A DNA stretch of 39,047 nt from Bacillota bacterium (GTDB taxonomy: Bacteria > Bacillota > Clostridia > Peptostreptococcales > Acidaminobacteraceae): positions 1 through 39,047 of the forward strand of contig JAUMWO010000004.1 of assembly GCA_030529605.1 (NCBI GenBank), in the 5' to 3' direction. The translations under genes were made by a program, and so were the position numbers. Positions 10,072 through 21,901 of this stretch are shown here, in pieces. The notes under the pieces were generated by a model. The model saw only the letters and a list, made by a program, of their open reading frames with translations, did no database searches and was not told the DNA's origin. Each line of letters starts with the position of its first letter. Position 1 is the first letter of the stretch.

Positions 10072-10548
10072 TTACTTCCGGTCGCGCAGGTGATCCACGG
10101 CGATCATCAAGGCGATGACGATTTGCTCGAACGCTTCGTCGTAGATGGTCAATTCGTAGGTATCCGCCCAGCTGAGCACCGCTTGCGAGATCTCTCCGAT
10201 CACAGTCTCGCCGTGGAAGACGCGGAAACTGTAATCCCAGAAGCTGCCTTCCAAGCGCAGATTGTATGTGTCGGATTCGACATCGATGTGGCGCCTTAGG
10301 AGGGCGAGGCGGCTCTTGATCTTGATTTGGCTGCCGTCGCGGAAAGTCACGACAAACTGCGGAAGCAGTGAAAAAATGACTTTTTCGACGACGAAGATCT
10401 CCGGGCCGTTCGCTTCCTTCACATGGACTGTATCCCCGATCAGATTGAAGTCCTGGTCGACTTGATAGATCGGATTTTGATATTCGTCCATGATGGGATA
10501 GTGATCGGTGATCTTGAACACCTTCTGCCGAATGTAAAGCTTTCTCAT
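10072..10548 (-). CDS. LURP-one-related (YxjI/DUF567) family protein
   Basis: The 158-aa protein fits the LURP-one-related family, small soluble proteins with a tubby-like beta-barrel around a helix; their bacterial role is unknown. It shows the usual opening MRKLYIRQKVFKITDHYPI, the strand repeat around YQVDQDFNLIGDTVHV, the segment FWDYSFRVFHGETVIGEIS, and the C-terminal hydrophobic helix (EQIVIALMIAVDHL). The ATG is 17 nt after the kce stop with only a distant GAGGGG as ribosome binding site, so it may depend on coupled translation. It is the last gene before a terminator. Its place behind lysine-fermentation enzymes gives no clear clue to function. Confidence 0.8.
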   Translation of the reverse strand: MRKLYIRQKVFKITDHYPIMDEYQNPIYQVDQDFNLIGDTVHVKEANGPEIFVVEKVIFSLLPQFVVTFRDGSQIKIKSRLALLRRHIDVESDTYNLRLEGSFWDYSFRVFHGETVIGEISQAVLSWADTYELTIYDEAFEQIVIALMIAVDHLRDRK

Positions 10549-10565
10549 AGGTTGAGCGTTCCCCT

Positions 10566-11381
10566 CTATTTCTTGAGGCTCAGGATCTCACGCGCTTCGT
10601 CCGGAGTCGCGATCTCACGACCGAGTTCCTTCGCGATGCGCACGATGCGCTCGACGAGTTGACGGTTTGAAGTCGCAAGCACTCCTTTCGAGTAGTAGAT
10701 GTTGTCCTCGAATCCGACGCGGACATGACCACCCATCAGGATCGCATGCACGGCGAGCGGAAGCTCGGCACGGCCGATACCTGCGACGGTCCAAGTCGAG
10801 TCGCTCGGCAATTGACGCACCATGTGGATCAGGTCATCGAGTTCTCCCGGAGAAGCTCCCGGAACCCCGAGGACGATGTCAAAGTGAAGAGGTCCTTTGA
10901 GGAGGCCGCGTTTCACGAGTTTCTTGGCATTTTCGATCATGCCGCGCTCGAAGACTTCCATCTCCGGCTTGACGCCCAACTCATTCATACGGATCGCAAA
11001 TTTGTCGATCATCTCCGGAGAGTTCATAAAGACATCGTCTCCGAAGTTGGTGGTGCCGCAGTCAAGCGTCGCCATCTCCGGACGGAGCTCAACCGGTTGA
11101 ATCCGTTGCTCGAAGGTGTGCCATACCGAACCGCCGGTCGACGGCTGGAAGATGATGTTGCACTTCTCTTCGATCTTTTCTTTGATTTGACGATACACTT
11201 CGACATCCTGTGTCGGATTGCCCTCCGGATCACGCGCGTGGACATGCGCGATCGAAGCTCCGGCGAGATAGCATTGATAGACGTCTTCTGCGATCTCGTC
11301 CGGTGTCAGACTCAGGTAAGGCTGCTGCTCTTTGGTGACTTCTCCGCCGGTGACGGCGACTTGAATGATCAATTTCTCCAT
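10566..11381 (-). CDS. kce: 3-keto-5-aminohexanoate cleavage enzyme (BKACE family)
   Basis: Kce converts 3-keto-5-aminohexanoate and acetyl-CoA to acetoacetate and 3-aminobutyryl-CoA in lysine fermentation. The 271-aa protein shows zinc-ligand residues of the BKACE family: HVH at 46-48 and the glutamate of GFEDN (Glu225), plus QPSTGG, PEMATLDCGTTNFGDD and FDIVLGVPGASPG. Similarity to characterised Kce extends over the whole length, but BKACE enzymes vary in substrate, so exact specificity is inferred mainly from the kal neighbour. Start at 11381, with AAGGGG upstream, 4 nt after the kal stop. The other lysine genes (kamA, kamDE, kdd, atoDA) are not in the window. Confidence 0.9.
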   Translation of the reverse strand: MEKLIIQVAVTGGEVTKEQQPYLSLTPDEIAEDVYQCYLAGASIAHVHARDPEGNPTQDVEVYRQIKEKIEEKCNIIFQPSTGGSVWHTFEQRIQPVELRPEMATLDCGTTNFGDDVFMNSPEMIDKFAIRMNELGVKPEMEVFERGMIENAKKLVKRGLLKGPLHFDIVLGVPGASPGELDDLIHMVRQLPSDSTWTVAGIGRAELPLAVHAILMGGHVRVGFEDNIYYSKGVLATSNRQLVERIVRIAKELGREIATPDEAREILSLKK

Positions 11382-11385
11382 GATG

Positions 11386-11775
11386 CTACCCCTTTCTTTG
11401 CTTATTTTTTGGAACGACGCATGTGCCGGAAGCACGGCAAACGACAACCGGCTCTTCGAGCACGTCGGCCGCGGATTCGTTGATATCCGGTCTCGGAATG
11501 ATCACCTTACGCGCTTCAAATACCATCTTGCGCGAAGAGTTTCCCATGTGAACGATTTCGCCGACTGCTTCGATGTAGTCGCCGGCGAAGACCGGTGCGA
11601 GAAACTCGACTTTGTCGTAAGCGGCAAACAGTCCTTCGTCTCCGTCACTGCGGATCAGAAGTTCGGTTGCGACATCTCCGAACAGGTGAAGCATCTTGGC
11701 GCCGTCGACAAGTCCGCCGCCGTAGTGCGCGTCATGCGCGCTCATTCTGAGACGAATCATTACTTGTTGGTTCAT
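11386..11775 (-). CDS. kal: 3-aminobutyryl-CoA ammonia-lyase (hotdog fold)
   Basis: Kal removes ammonia from 3-aminobutyryl-CoA to give crotonyl-CoA, the step after Kce in lysine fermentation. The 129-aa hotdog-fold protein carries the family's conserved block around residues 11-30 ([21 protein letters not shown]), followed by [19 protein letters not shown] and the strand [20 protein letters not shown]. An AGGGGGAA ribosome binding site precedes the ATG. The kce gene begins 4 nt after the stop, so the two products are made together. No separate promoter is clear; it lies 33 nt after pyrG and may be read from the pyrG promoter. Confidence 0.9.
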   Translation of the reverse strand: MNQQVMIRLRMSAHDAHYGGGLVDGAKMLHLFGDVATELLIRSDGDEGLFAAYDKVEFLAPVFAGDYIEAVGEIVHMGNSSRKMVFEARKVIIPRPDINESAADVLEEPVVVCRASGTCVVPKNKQRKG

Positions 11776-11808
11776 TGGTTCCCCCTTTTACGGATGTATT
11801 TTGATGAA

Positions 11809-14669
<2,861 letters not shown>

Positions 14670-14683
14670 GACCAATACACCTT

Positions 14684-17443
14684 CTACTGATACACCTTTT
14701 GAATTCTCAAGTTGAGATTTTGGGTTCCGTTCCCACTGCGGTCACGGAGTTCGACCTTTTGAAGCACGCTGTCCTGTTCTTGAATTCGGCTTCGATCTGC
14801 GCTCGCGATGCGAATTTGGACCTCAGACCCCTTCGCCGTGATGTTTTCGATGAGGATTCCCGGAATCTCAAAGGTCAGGAGACTGACGGTGCGCGCATCG
14901 ATTTCTTCGGTGAAATGCACCGACACGATTCCGCTCGACTTGGAGTATGTCACATTGTCGCGCAAAATGTGGTCGATCATGATCTGCTCGACGCTCGGTC
15001 CGATCTTGTCGACGATGCGAATCGGCGCGCTGTCGGCGAAGTTCTCACCGAATCGGTTTGCGGTCTGACCCCGCACGGTGCGGAGGGTCGCCGGCATCTT
15101 GAGCGTCTCCTCGAGCGTCAATTCCACGATGGTTTTGCCGTCGTTGGAAATGTCGCGGAGGATCTCGACGACGCGGTTGCGACGCGAGGAGGACTCGACG
15201 ATGAAGTCGGAGTCGCTGATGGCGTCGAGGCGATCAAAGATCTCGACCTTGATCTTGTTCGGCACAATCTGCTCGACTTTGTCGACCGTGATGTGTCCGG
15301 ATCCGGCGAGTTTCACCGAGACGGAGAACGGTTCGATGTAATTGCCTTCGCGGTCCGCAACGCGTGCGATCGTCAATTCCTTCACGCTCGGATCGCTGTT
15401 GATCCCGAAGTTGAATCCGCCCGTCGCTGTGGTTCCCGGGTATGCGATCTCCACCGACGTATCGTTGTCGACCAGTTCGACGCGGAGAAGCGACGGATCC
15501 AGTCGATCGAGTTGTCTGCCGTTGATGTTGTAATTTTCGAGATCGAGAATCGAGTATTTGCCGCTGGTGAGCATCGGCTCGTCGAAACGAATCTTGAGCA
15601 GTTGATCCGCCTTGCCGGCATTGTAAACGCGAGCGCTCCAATTTGCAGGGTTCGGCGGGATGACATCGCGCGCGTTGAACGCGTAGTCGAGCAGCCCCGA
15701 GTTGCCCGCGAAGTCTTTGAGTTCGACGAACATCAAACGATAATCGCCGGTGATCGTTTGGCTGAGATTGACTTCCAGAACATAGGTCTTCGGATCGTAA
15801 ATTACCCCGCGAATCAATCCTGAAACTTCGGCCCCGTCGTTCTGGAAGAGTCGATAGTTGGATACTTGACCGAGGCGGGTCGTCCGGCTGTCGAGGCCTT
15901 CGCTGAATTTCATGCGGATTTTATTGCCTGCGACGAATTCCGGTCCCTCGATCGCCTGTGGTGGCGTGGTATCCGCCGCTACCGTGATGGTCGAATCGAG
16001 CAGAGGCGAAGAATTGCCGCTGTAGTCGCGCACAGCCCCCGTCGAGACGCGGAGTGCATTGACGCCCGGACGCATAAAGTTTTTCGTAAAGAAGAGCTTC
16101 ACCCGATTGCCGCTCCAAGTCGGCGCTTCGTCCGCCGGCAAACCGTTGACGAGGAAGTAGCTGCCCGTGCTCGTGACAAAGGAGAGCGGCTTGTTGAATA
16201 CCAAAGTCGCCGATGTCGGCGTGATGTCCTCGACGCCGGTCAATGCGAGCGGTGTCGTATCCGCTTTCATATCGATGGTGTAAGCGGTGCTGATCAGGCT
16301 GAGACCCCAGTAGTCTTTGATCGTCGGCTGCGGCTGCACCTTCAATGCGCCGCGCACATCGTTGAAGAATTCGACGACTGCCGACATCCCGTCCTCAGCG
16401 AGAACGATGCGACGAATCGATATGGTCAAATTGAGCGAGAAATCGCCATGATTGAGTGTGCCGTTGGAATTCGGCTTGATCGGCTCGGAGAATTCCACAC
16501 GGAACGCGCGCGTCCCGATCGATTCGAGACTGAGCACTTTCGGTGGAGTCAGGTCCACAGCCGTAAAGCTTTCAAACCCTTCGTTCTTGACGCGCTCTCC
16601 GTTCTTGGCGACCACGTCGAGCAAGAGGGTAAACTGTGCTTGACTGCCGAGCGGTTGCTTGAGCATGAGCAAGATGCTCTTGTTCGCCGCATCGTATCGC
16701 GCAGTCTGCACTTCCTGACGCAGACCGTTTTTATCGACCACTTGATAATTTGCCGGGTTGTTCGCCGATGCCGGATCGAGCTCGCCCGAGACGGTCAGAC
16801 GAACGGTCTTGAGACTTTCGGTCCCGACCGCCAGTACTTTGACGGCTTCCGGCTCCGCCGGCGTCGGATTGAGACGGCCTAAGATTTCACCCAGCGGCTT
16901 CGTCTGTCCGTATGGAGGCTTGTTGACCGCCGCCCACATCGCGTCGAATGCTTCGCCGCGTCGCAACGCATTGCGATTGATGGCAAAAATACGGATTCCG
17001 ACCTTCTCCAGATCACTGAGGACCGTGTCCCATGTATTCGGATAGCCGAGGACGCGCATCAGCATCGTCGCCCAAGCTTGCGAGGTCACCTTTCCGTATG
17101 GATTGTAGGTTCCATCCGGAAAGCCTTTGAGCCATTTTTGCTCGGCGGCGTAGCCGACATAAGGAGCGAACCAGTCGCCCGTCTTCACGTCGCTGAACAC
17201 CCCATTGTACTTGAACTTCTTGGCTTCTTCGATCTTTCCGTAGAGTTCGACGAGAAGTTTGGCAGCCTCGGCGCGGGTCAAATCTCGATTGACCATGAGG
17301 TCACCATGTTGGTTGCCCTGAATGAATCCATGCTCTTTGAGCCGGTCTGCCCCAGGATAAATCGAATCGGCAAAGTCTGCCGACGTCATCAGCGTCATCA
17401 GGCAGAGTGTCATCGCCAACACGAATGCAACTGCTTTTTTCAT
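14684..17443 (-). CDS. S-layer-homology surface protein with Ig-like repeats
   Basis: This 919-aa secreted protein has a signal peptide (MKKAVAFVLAMTLCLMTLMT, cleavage probably after ADFA), then two SLH modules at about residues 28-75 and 80-125 (TRAEAAKLLVELYG; FSDVKTGDWFAPYVGYAAEQ with WLKGFPDGTYNPYGKVT). SLH domains bind pyruvylated wall polymers. A short degenerate third module may follow to residue 175. The rest is a chain of about six Ig-like domains of Big_5/SbsC character, shown by recurring DxTPPxxxxxE and FSEPI/FNKPL/FDEPM signatures. I see no enzymatic domain. It could be a structural S-layer protein or adhesin. AGGAGG lies 6 nt before the ATG. It lies between a PAS/GAF sensor and an EAL-HDOD protein. 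Confidence 0.9.
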   Translation of the reverse strand: MKKAVAFVLAMTLCLMTLMTSADFADSIYPGADRLKEHGFIQGNQHGDLMVNRDLTRAEAAKLLVELYGKIEEAKKFKYNGVFSDVKTGDWFAPYVGYAAEQKWLKGFPDGTYNPYGKVTSQAWATMLMRVLGYPNTWDTVLSDLEKVGIRIFAINRNALRRGEAFDAMWAAVNKPPYGQTKPLGEILGRLNPTPAEPEAVKVLAVGTESLKTVRLTVSGELDPASANNPANYQVVDKNGLRQEVQTARYDAANKSILLMLKQPLGSQAQFTLLLDVVAKNGERVKNEGFESFTAVDLTPPKVLSLESIGTRAFRVEFSEPIKPNSNGTLNHGDFSLNLTISIRRIVLAEDGMSAVVEFFNDVRGALKVQPQPTIKDYWGLSLISTAYTIDMKADTTPLALTGVEDITPTSATLVFNKPLSFVTSTGSYFLVNGLPADEAPTWSGNRVKLFFTKNFMRPGVNALRVSTGAVRDYSGNSSPLLDSTITVAADTTPPQAIEGPEFVAGNKIRMKFSEGLDSRTTRLGQVSNYRLFQNDGAEVSGLIRGVIYDPKTYVLEVNLSQTITGDYRLMFVELKDFAGNSGLLDYAFNARDVIPPNPANWSARVYNAGKADQLLKIRFDEPMLTSGKYSILDLENYNINGRQLDRLDPSLLRVELVDNDTSVEIAYPGTTATGGFNFGINSDPSVKELTIARVADREGNYIEPFSVSVKLAGSGHITVDKVEQIVPNKIKVEIFDRLDAISDSDFIVESSSRRNRVVEILRDISNDGKTIVELTLEETLKMPATLRTVRGQTANRFGENFADSAPIRIVDKIGPSVEQIMIDHILRDNVTYSKSSGIVSVHFTEEIDARTVSLLTFEIPGILIENITAKGSEVQIRIASADRSRIQEQDSVLQKVELRDRSGNGTQNLNLRIQKVYQ

Positions 17444-17480
17444 TTGAATCCTCCTATCCGATTCCCGATGCTTCCATCGA

Positions 17481-18407
17481 TTAGCGGTACTTCCCGAAGG
17501 AGTTGGCCGCCGTCTGTAAACTTTTGCGTATCATCTCCATCACTTGAATGTCCGAATCCGTAAAGGCACTTGGAACGCTTGTGTCGACCGAAAATGCCGC
17601 CACCAACTCGCCATGCTGGCGAATCGGCGATGTCAAAAGCGATCGAATCGTCATGACATCTCCATCCTGTCGCACGACTTGATAAAACTCGCGAAACAGA
17701 TGAAGATCGTCGTATTTGACTGTGTAATTGACATGGTGTCCATCCGATTTGACGATGAACAATTCGTCCGCATGCAGGCGAAATTTGCTCAAAGTATATT
17801 CGTCGTATCCCACGGAAAGCAGCGGCACGAAGTAGTTGCCGTCTCGCACGAGCACCGAGCCGAACTCCGCCGCCGGGATCATCCAAGACGCAAAATGGAG
17901 CGCGATGCGGTAGGCTTCCCGGATGTTCTCGGCACGCTGAATCGACTGATAGTATTCGACGGTTTTCTCCGCGATCGTCAGCTTGCGCTCGAGTCCCTGC
18001 TCGTAAAGAACATGGTCCGTGCATTCGATGAGATTGAGCATAATATACTTGCTGTCGTAGAACTGGACGACCTTGCCGTAATAATCGAACCATCCCGGTT
18101 CGCCGTTGCCTTTGCGGAGCTGGGTGCGCCCTCGGGAGACGATCTCCTCCGGGCGGATCTCCCCACGAATCGCTCGGCGGATCTCGTCGATCCGCCTGTC
18201 CTTGTCTTGCAAAATCAGAGCAAAATCGTGATAAGCCACCACATCATGGGTCGTATAACCGAGCGCATGCTTGAACGCCTGGTTGGTAAACAACACCAAC
18301 TCATCGTTCAAAATGATGGTCGGAACAGAAAGCATGTTGTCGATCGCGAGCAAATCCTCGCGAGCCAACATCGGAACTCGTATTGCACTATCCATGACTC
18401 CATCCAT
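17481..18407 (-). CDS. PAS and GAF domain sensor protein without recognised output domain
   Basis: This soluble protein of about 308 aa has a PAS-like domain near residues 20-135 (IILNDELVLFTNQAFKHALGY is its start) and a GAF-like domain near residues 150-305 ending FSVDTSVPSAFTDSDIQVME. No histidine kinase, GGDEF, HTH or other output domain follows, so it probably acts by protein contact, or it may be a partner of the EAL-HDOD product two genes on. The start is uncertain: in-frame candidates are a GTG at 18431 and ATGs at 18416, 18407 and 18395; I prefer 18407 for its spacing to AGAGAG. A TATAAT at 18439-18444 may mark a promoter, though no good -35 is seen. Confidence 0.75.
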   Translation of the reverse strand: MDGVMDSAIRVPMLAREDLLAIDNMLSVPTIILNDELVLFTNQAFKHALGYTTHDVVAYHDFALILQDKDRRIDEIRRAIRGEIRPEEIVSRGRTQLRKGNGEPGWFDYYGKVVQFYDSKYIMLNLIECTDHVLYEQGLERKLTIAEKTVEYYQSIQRAENIREAYRIALHFASWMIPAAEFGSVLVRDGNYFVPLLSVGYDEYTLSKFRLHADELFIVKSDGHHVNYTVKYDDLHLFREFYQVVRQDGDVMTIRSLLTSPIRQHGELVAAFSVDTSVPSAFTDSDIQVMEMIRKSLQTAANSFGKYR

Positions 18408-18446
18408 ATTCTCCATCTCTCTTGGGCACACTACTGGTATTATAGA

Positions 18447-20753
18447 CTATTTGCCGAACTTACGCATCAGCTGTTGCAATTTCTGACGATAGTCCGAATC
18501 GGCAGGCTTGCCGTCGCGGCGATCACCCGTGCGCGGTGCGCCGGAGCCGGAACGCGGCGCAGCGGAACGCGAGGCTTCACGCGCTTGATCCGGGTTGGGA
18601 CCGACCATCGAGAGACTGATCTTGCCTCGATTGCGGTCGATTCCGATCACATGGACGGTGACGACGTCGCCGATTTTGACGACATCCATCGGATGTTTCA
18701 CGAAGCGATCGCTCATATGCGAAATATGCACCAGACCGTCCTGCTTCACGCCGATGTCGACAAATGCCCCGAAATCCACCACATTGCGAACCGTACCGGT
18801 CAGCTCGATCCCTTCGTACAGATCGTCCATCGACAGGACGTCTCGTCGAAGCACCGGTTTCATCATTTCATCGCGCGGATCGCGCCCCGGTTTTTTGAGC
18901 TCTTCGAGAATGTCTTTGAGCGTCAGGACACCGACTCCGGTCTCGTCGGATAATTTCTGAACGCCCGCGGCATAGCTTCCGCCATAGCGCTCGACCGACG
19001 CCGTGATGTCCGCGGCGCGGTGCGCTGCCGCCGAATGCAGATCGATGCCCAAGATCGCGACGACGCGCCGCGTGGCTTCATAGCTCTCCGGATGCACCGC
19101 CGTGTTGTCCAGCGGCTCGGCACCGTCGCGGATGCGCAGGAAGCCGACCGCCTGCTGATAGACCTTTTCTCCCAAGCGCTTGACCTTGAGCAGTTCTTTG
19201 CGATTTTTGTAGGCGCCCACTTCATTGCGGCGCTCGACGATGTTTTTTGCGACCGTCGCATTGATGCCCGAAACATAGGCAAGCAACGACGGCGTCGCCG
19301 TATTGAGGTCGACACCGACCGAGTTGACGACATCCTCGACTACGGCACCCAACTGTTCGCCGAGCTGCTTTTGATTGACGTCATGCTGATACTGACCGAC
19401 CCCAATGCTCTTGGGATCGATTTTTACGAGTTCGGCGAGCGGGTCGAGCAGCCGTCTCCCGATCGAGATCGCCCCGCGGATCGAGACATCGAGATCCGGG
19501 TATTCTTCGCTGGCGAGCTTGGACGCCGAGTAGACGGAAGCACCGGCTTCGCTGACGATCGTGTAGTAAACGCCTTGGAGCGCCTTTTCTTCGAGGAGTT
19601 CGGCGACCAATTGCTCCGTCTCGCGCGAGGCCGTGCCGTTGCCCAGAGACAGGAGGGTGACTTTGTGCTTGGCGATCAGACTGCGAAGCACGGATTTCGC
19701 TTCTTCCCATTTCTGTTGCGGCACATGCGGATAGACGGTCGTGTATTCGAGCAGCTTGCCGTTGCCGTCGAGGACCGCGATTTTGCAGCCCGTGCGATAC
19801 GCTGGGTCGATCGCGAGCACGGCGCGCGCTTGTACAGGAGGCACCATAAGAAGCGCCTTGGTGTTCTTGCCGAAGATCTGAATCGCCTCCGTTTCGGCGC
19901 GTTCCGTGAGAAGATTGCGGATCTCGCGCTCGAGCGAAGGGAAAATCAGGCGGTCGAACGAATCCTTCGCCGCCTCTTCCAACAAGTTGCGGTAGCGGAA
20001 ATTCGGATTGCGCATCACTTCCTTTTCGATGATGCGAAGCGCGGATTCCGGATGGATGGAGAGCTTGATTTTGAGCGCTTTCGTGTTCTCTCCACGATTG
20101 AGGGCAAGGATGCGATGATTCGGCAATTTGTCGACTTTTTCGGCAAACTCTCGATACATTTCGAATCCCTCGACTTCCTCATCGGTGCCCTTGGATTCGA
20201 TCTCCCCCGAGCCGTAGAAATGGTCGCGCAGAGTCGATCGAATTTCCGGGGAGTCCGAGATCTTCTCGGCGATGATGTCTTTGGCGCCGGCGACGATCTG
20301 TTCGATGTTCAGCGGCTCTTTGAAGGTCTGCGTCGCCACAAATCCCTCCAGGTCAAAATCCTCCTGCTCCCAGAGCCGCTCCGCCACCGGATCGAGACCG
20401 AGCTCTTTCGCCTTGGTCGCGCGCGTGCTTTTCTTTTGCTTAAACGGACGATAGAGGTCCTCCACCGTCTGCAAAACCGTCGCCGCGAGGATCTTGGTGC
20501 GCAGCTCTTCGGTGAGCTTGCCCTGCTCCTCGATCGACGCGATCACCTCTTGTTTGCGCTCTTCCAGTCCCCGCAGGTATTTCAACCGAACCTCGAGCGT
20601 TCGCAGCGCTTCGTCGCCGATGTCACCGGTCGCCTCCTTGCGGTAGCGCGCGATGAAGGGAATCGTGTTGCCTTCGTCGATGAGCTGGACGACCGCTTCG
20701 ACTTGATGGTGCCGAACGCCGAGTTCATCGGCGATCTGTTGAATGATGTTCAT
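18447..20753 (-). CDS. tex: Tex family RNA-binding protein (S1 domain)
   Basis: Tex is a cytosolic nucleic-acid-binding protein linked to transcription and RNA turnover. The 768-aa protein shows the N-terminal helical Tex domain (VEAVVQLIDEGNTIPFIARY), a YqgF/RNase H-like fold near residue 330 (VLAIDPAYRTGCKIAVLDGN), helix-hairpin-helix motifs near 510-545, and an S1 domain near 650-725 (GTVRNVVDFGAFVDIGVKQD). A basic, Ser/Gly-rich tail of about 45 residues follows. The ATG at 20753 has GGGAGA upstream, 19 nt after prfB, so tex is probably the distal gene of the rlmHA-DUF5317-secA-prfB operon. Confidence 0.95.
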   Translation of the reverse strand: MNIIQQIADELGVRHHQVEAVVQLIDEGNTIPFIARYRKEATGDIGDEALRTLEVRLKYLRGLEERKQEVIASIEEQGKLTEELRTKILAATVLQTVEDLYRPFKQKKSTRATKAKELGLDPVAERLWEQEDFDLEGFVATQTFKEPLNIEQIVAGAKDIIAEKISDSPEIRSTLRDHFYGSGEIESKGTDEEVEGFEMYREFAEKVDKLPNHRILALNRGENTKALKIKLSIHPESALRIIEKEVMRNPNFRYRNLLEEAAKDSFDRLIFPSLEREIRNLLTERAETEAIQIFGKNTKALLMVPPVQARAVLAIDPAYRTGCKIAVLDGNGKLLEYTTVYPHVPQQKWEEAKSVLRSLIAKHKVTLLSLGNGTASRETEQLVAELLEEKALQGVYYTIVSEAGASVYSASKLASEEYPDLDVSIRGAISIGRRLLDPLAELVKIDPKSIGVGQYQHDVNQKQLGEQLGAVVEDVVNSVGVDLNTATPSLLAYVSGINATVAKNIVERRNEVGAYKNRKELLKVKRLGEKVYQQAVGFLRIRDGAEPLDNTAVHPESYEATRRVVAILGIDLHSAAAHRAADITASVERYGGSYAAGVQKLSDETGVGVLTLKDILEELKKPGRDPRDEMMKPVLRRDVLSMDDLYEGIELTGTVRNVVDFGAFVDIGVKQDGLVHISHMSDRFVKHPMDVVKIGDVVTVHVIGIDRNRGKISLSMVGPNPDQAREASRSAAPRSGSGAPRTGDRRDGKPADSDYRQKLQQLMRKFGK

Positions 20754-20772
20754 ATAGTCTCCCGCTTTCAAA

Positions 20773-21901
20773 TTACAGTGAGCGCAGATACGCTTCGATG
20801 AACGGGTCGATCTCGCCGTCGATCACCGCCTGCACATTGCCGGTCTCATGCTCCGTCCGATGATCCTTGACCATATTGTAGGGATGGAACACATAGGACC
20901 GAATCTGGCTCCCCCAAGTGATCTGGGAATAGTCTCCCGCGATCTCGGAAATCTTATCCTTGTGCTCGGCGATCTTGATCTCGGTGAGTTTGGATGCGAG
21001 CATCCGCATCGCGGTCGCACGGTTGGAGATCTGCGAGCGTTCATTCTGGCATTGGACCACGATCCCGGTCGGTTTGTGCGTGATCCGCACCGCCGAGTCC
21101 GTGGTGTTGACATGCTGTCCGCCGGCTCCCGAAGAACGATAGGTGTCGATCTCGAGATCGGCGGGGTTGATTTCGACCACGCTGTCGTCCGTCAGCTCCG
21201 GCATCACGTCGACCGAAGCAAACGACGTCATCCGCTTCCCCGACGTGTTAAACGGAGAAATCCGGACCAAGCGATGCACGCCCTTCTCGGATTTGAGATA
21301 GCCGTAAGCATTGGTACCTTGAAAGATCAAGGTTGCGCTCTTGATCCCCGCTTCCGGGTCCTCGAGCAGATCCAATGTCGCCACCTGATATCCATGGTCA
21401 TTGCCCCATCGTCGATACATCCGCAGCAAAATCGCTGCCCAGTCTTGCGCATCGGTCCCGCCGGCCCCAGCATGAATGCTCAGAATCGCGTTGTTCGCGT
21501 CATACTCGCCCTTGAGTTTGGTCTTGAGGTCGAGTTTGGTGTAATCCTGTTCGAGCGCGCGGTAAAGCGAATCGATCTCCGTTTCCAGTTCGGCTCGCTC
21601 CTGCGGATCGCCTTCGGAGCCGAGGTCTCCGATCAGCTCGATCAACGCTTCGATGTCGGTGACGTAGCGGTCGAGGGTGTCGAGCTCTTCGAGCAGGTCC
21701 TTCAACGCCTTTTGCTCCTTCATCAGACCCTGAGCTTTTTCGGCATCGTCCCAAAACCCGGGCTCGCTCATCTTGTGATCGAGCTCTTCGACCTTATGTC
21801 TCAGGCCGACCGAGTCAAAGAGACTCCTTTAATTCTTGGATTTGCTTGTTGATTTTGGGTAATTCCCGATTGATTTTTTCGATGTCCATTTGTTGCTCCA
21901 T
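20773..21901 (-). CDS. prfB: Peptide chain release factor 2, with programmed +1 frameshift
   Basis: RF2 ends translation at UGA and UAA. The first 28 codons start at the ATG at 21901 ([11 protein letters not shown]...ELKESL) and end at an in-frame TGA. Shifting by +1 after CTT joins them to DSVGLRHKVEELDHKMSEPG and then the main body, about 375 aa in all. The main part has the stop-recognition tripeptide SPF (RISPFNTSGKR) and the catalytic GGQ (SSGAGGQHVN). The ATG overlaps the secA stop as TAATG; a second ATG at 21889 is possible. Autoregulation by RF2 supply at the early UGA is well established for this family. It is a single functional gene, not a broken one. Confidence 0.96.
21814..21828 (-). 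promoter_or_regulatory. Programmed +1 frameshift site of prfB
   Basis: On the minus strand AGGAG is followed after 3 nt by CTT-TGA-C. This is the canonical RF2 arrangement: an internal Shine-Dalgarno-like element three bases before the slippery CTT, and a UGA followed by C, a poor stop context. Confidence 0.95.

Noticed and set aside
19020-20801. 593-codon plus-strand frame opposite tex
   Set aside because: Shadow of tex, which has S1 and RNase H-like motifs on the minus strand.
21771-21901. prfB as a gene broken by an early stop codon
   Set aside because: The stop is the programmed UGA with a complete frameshift signal.
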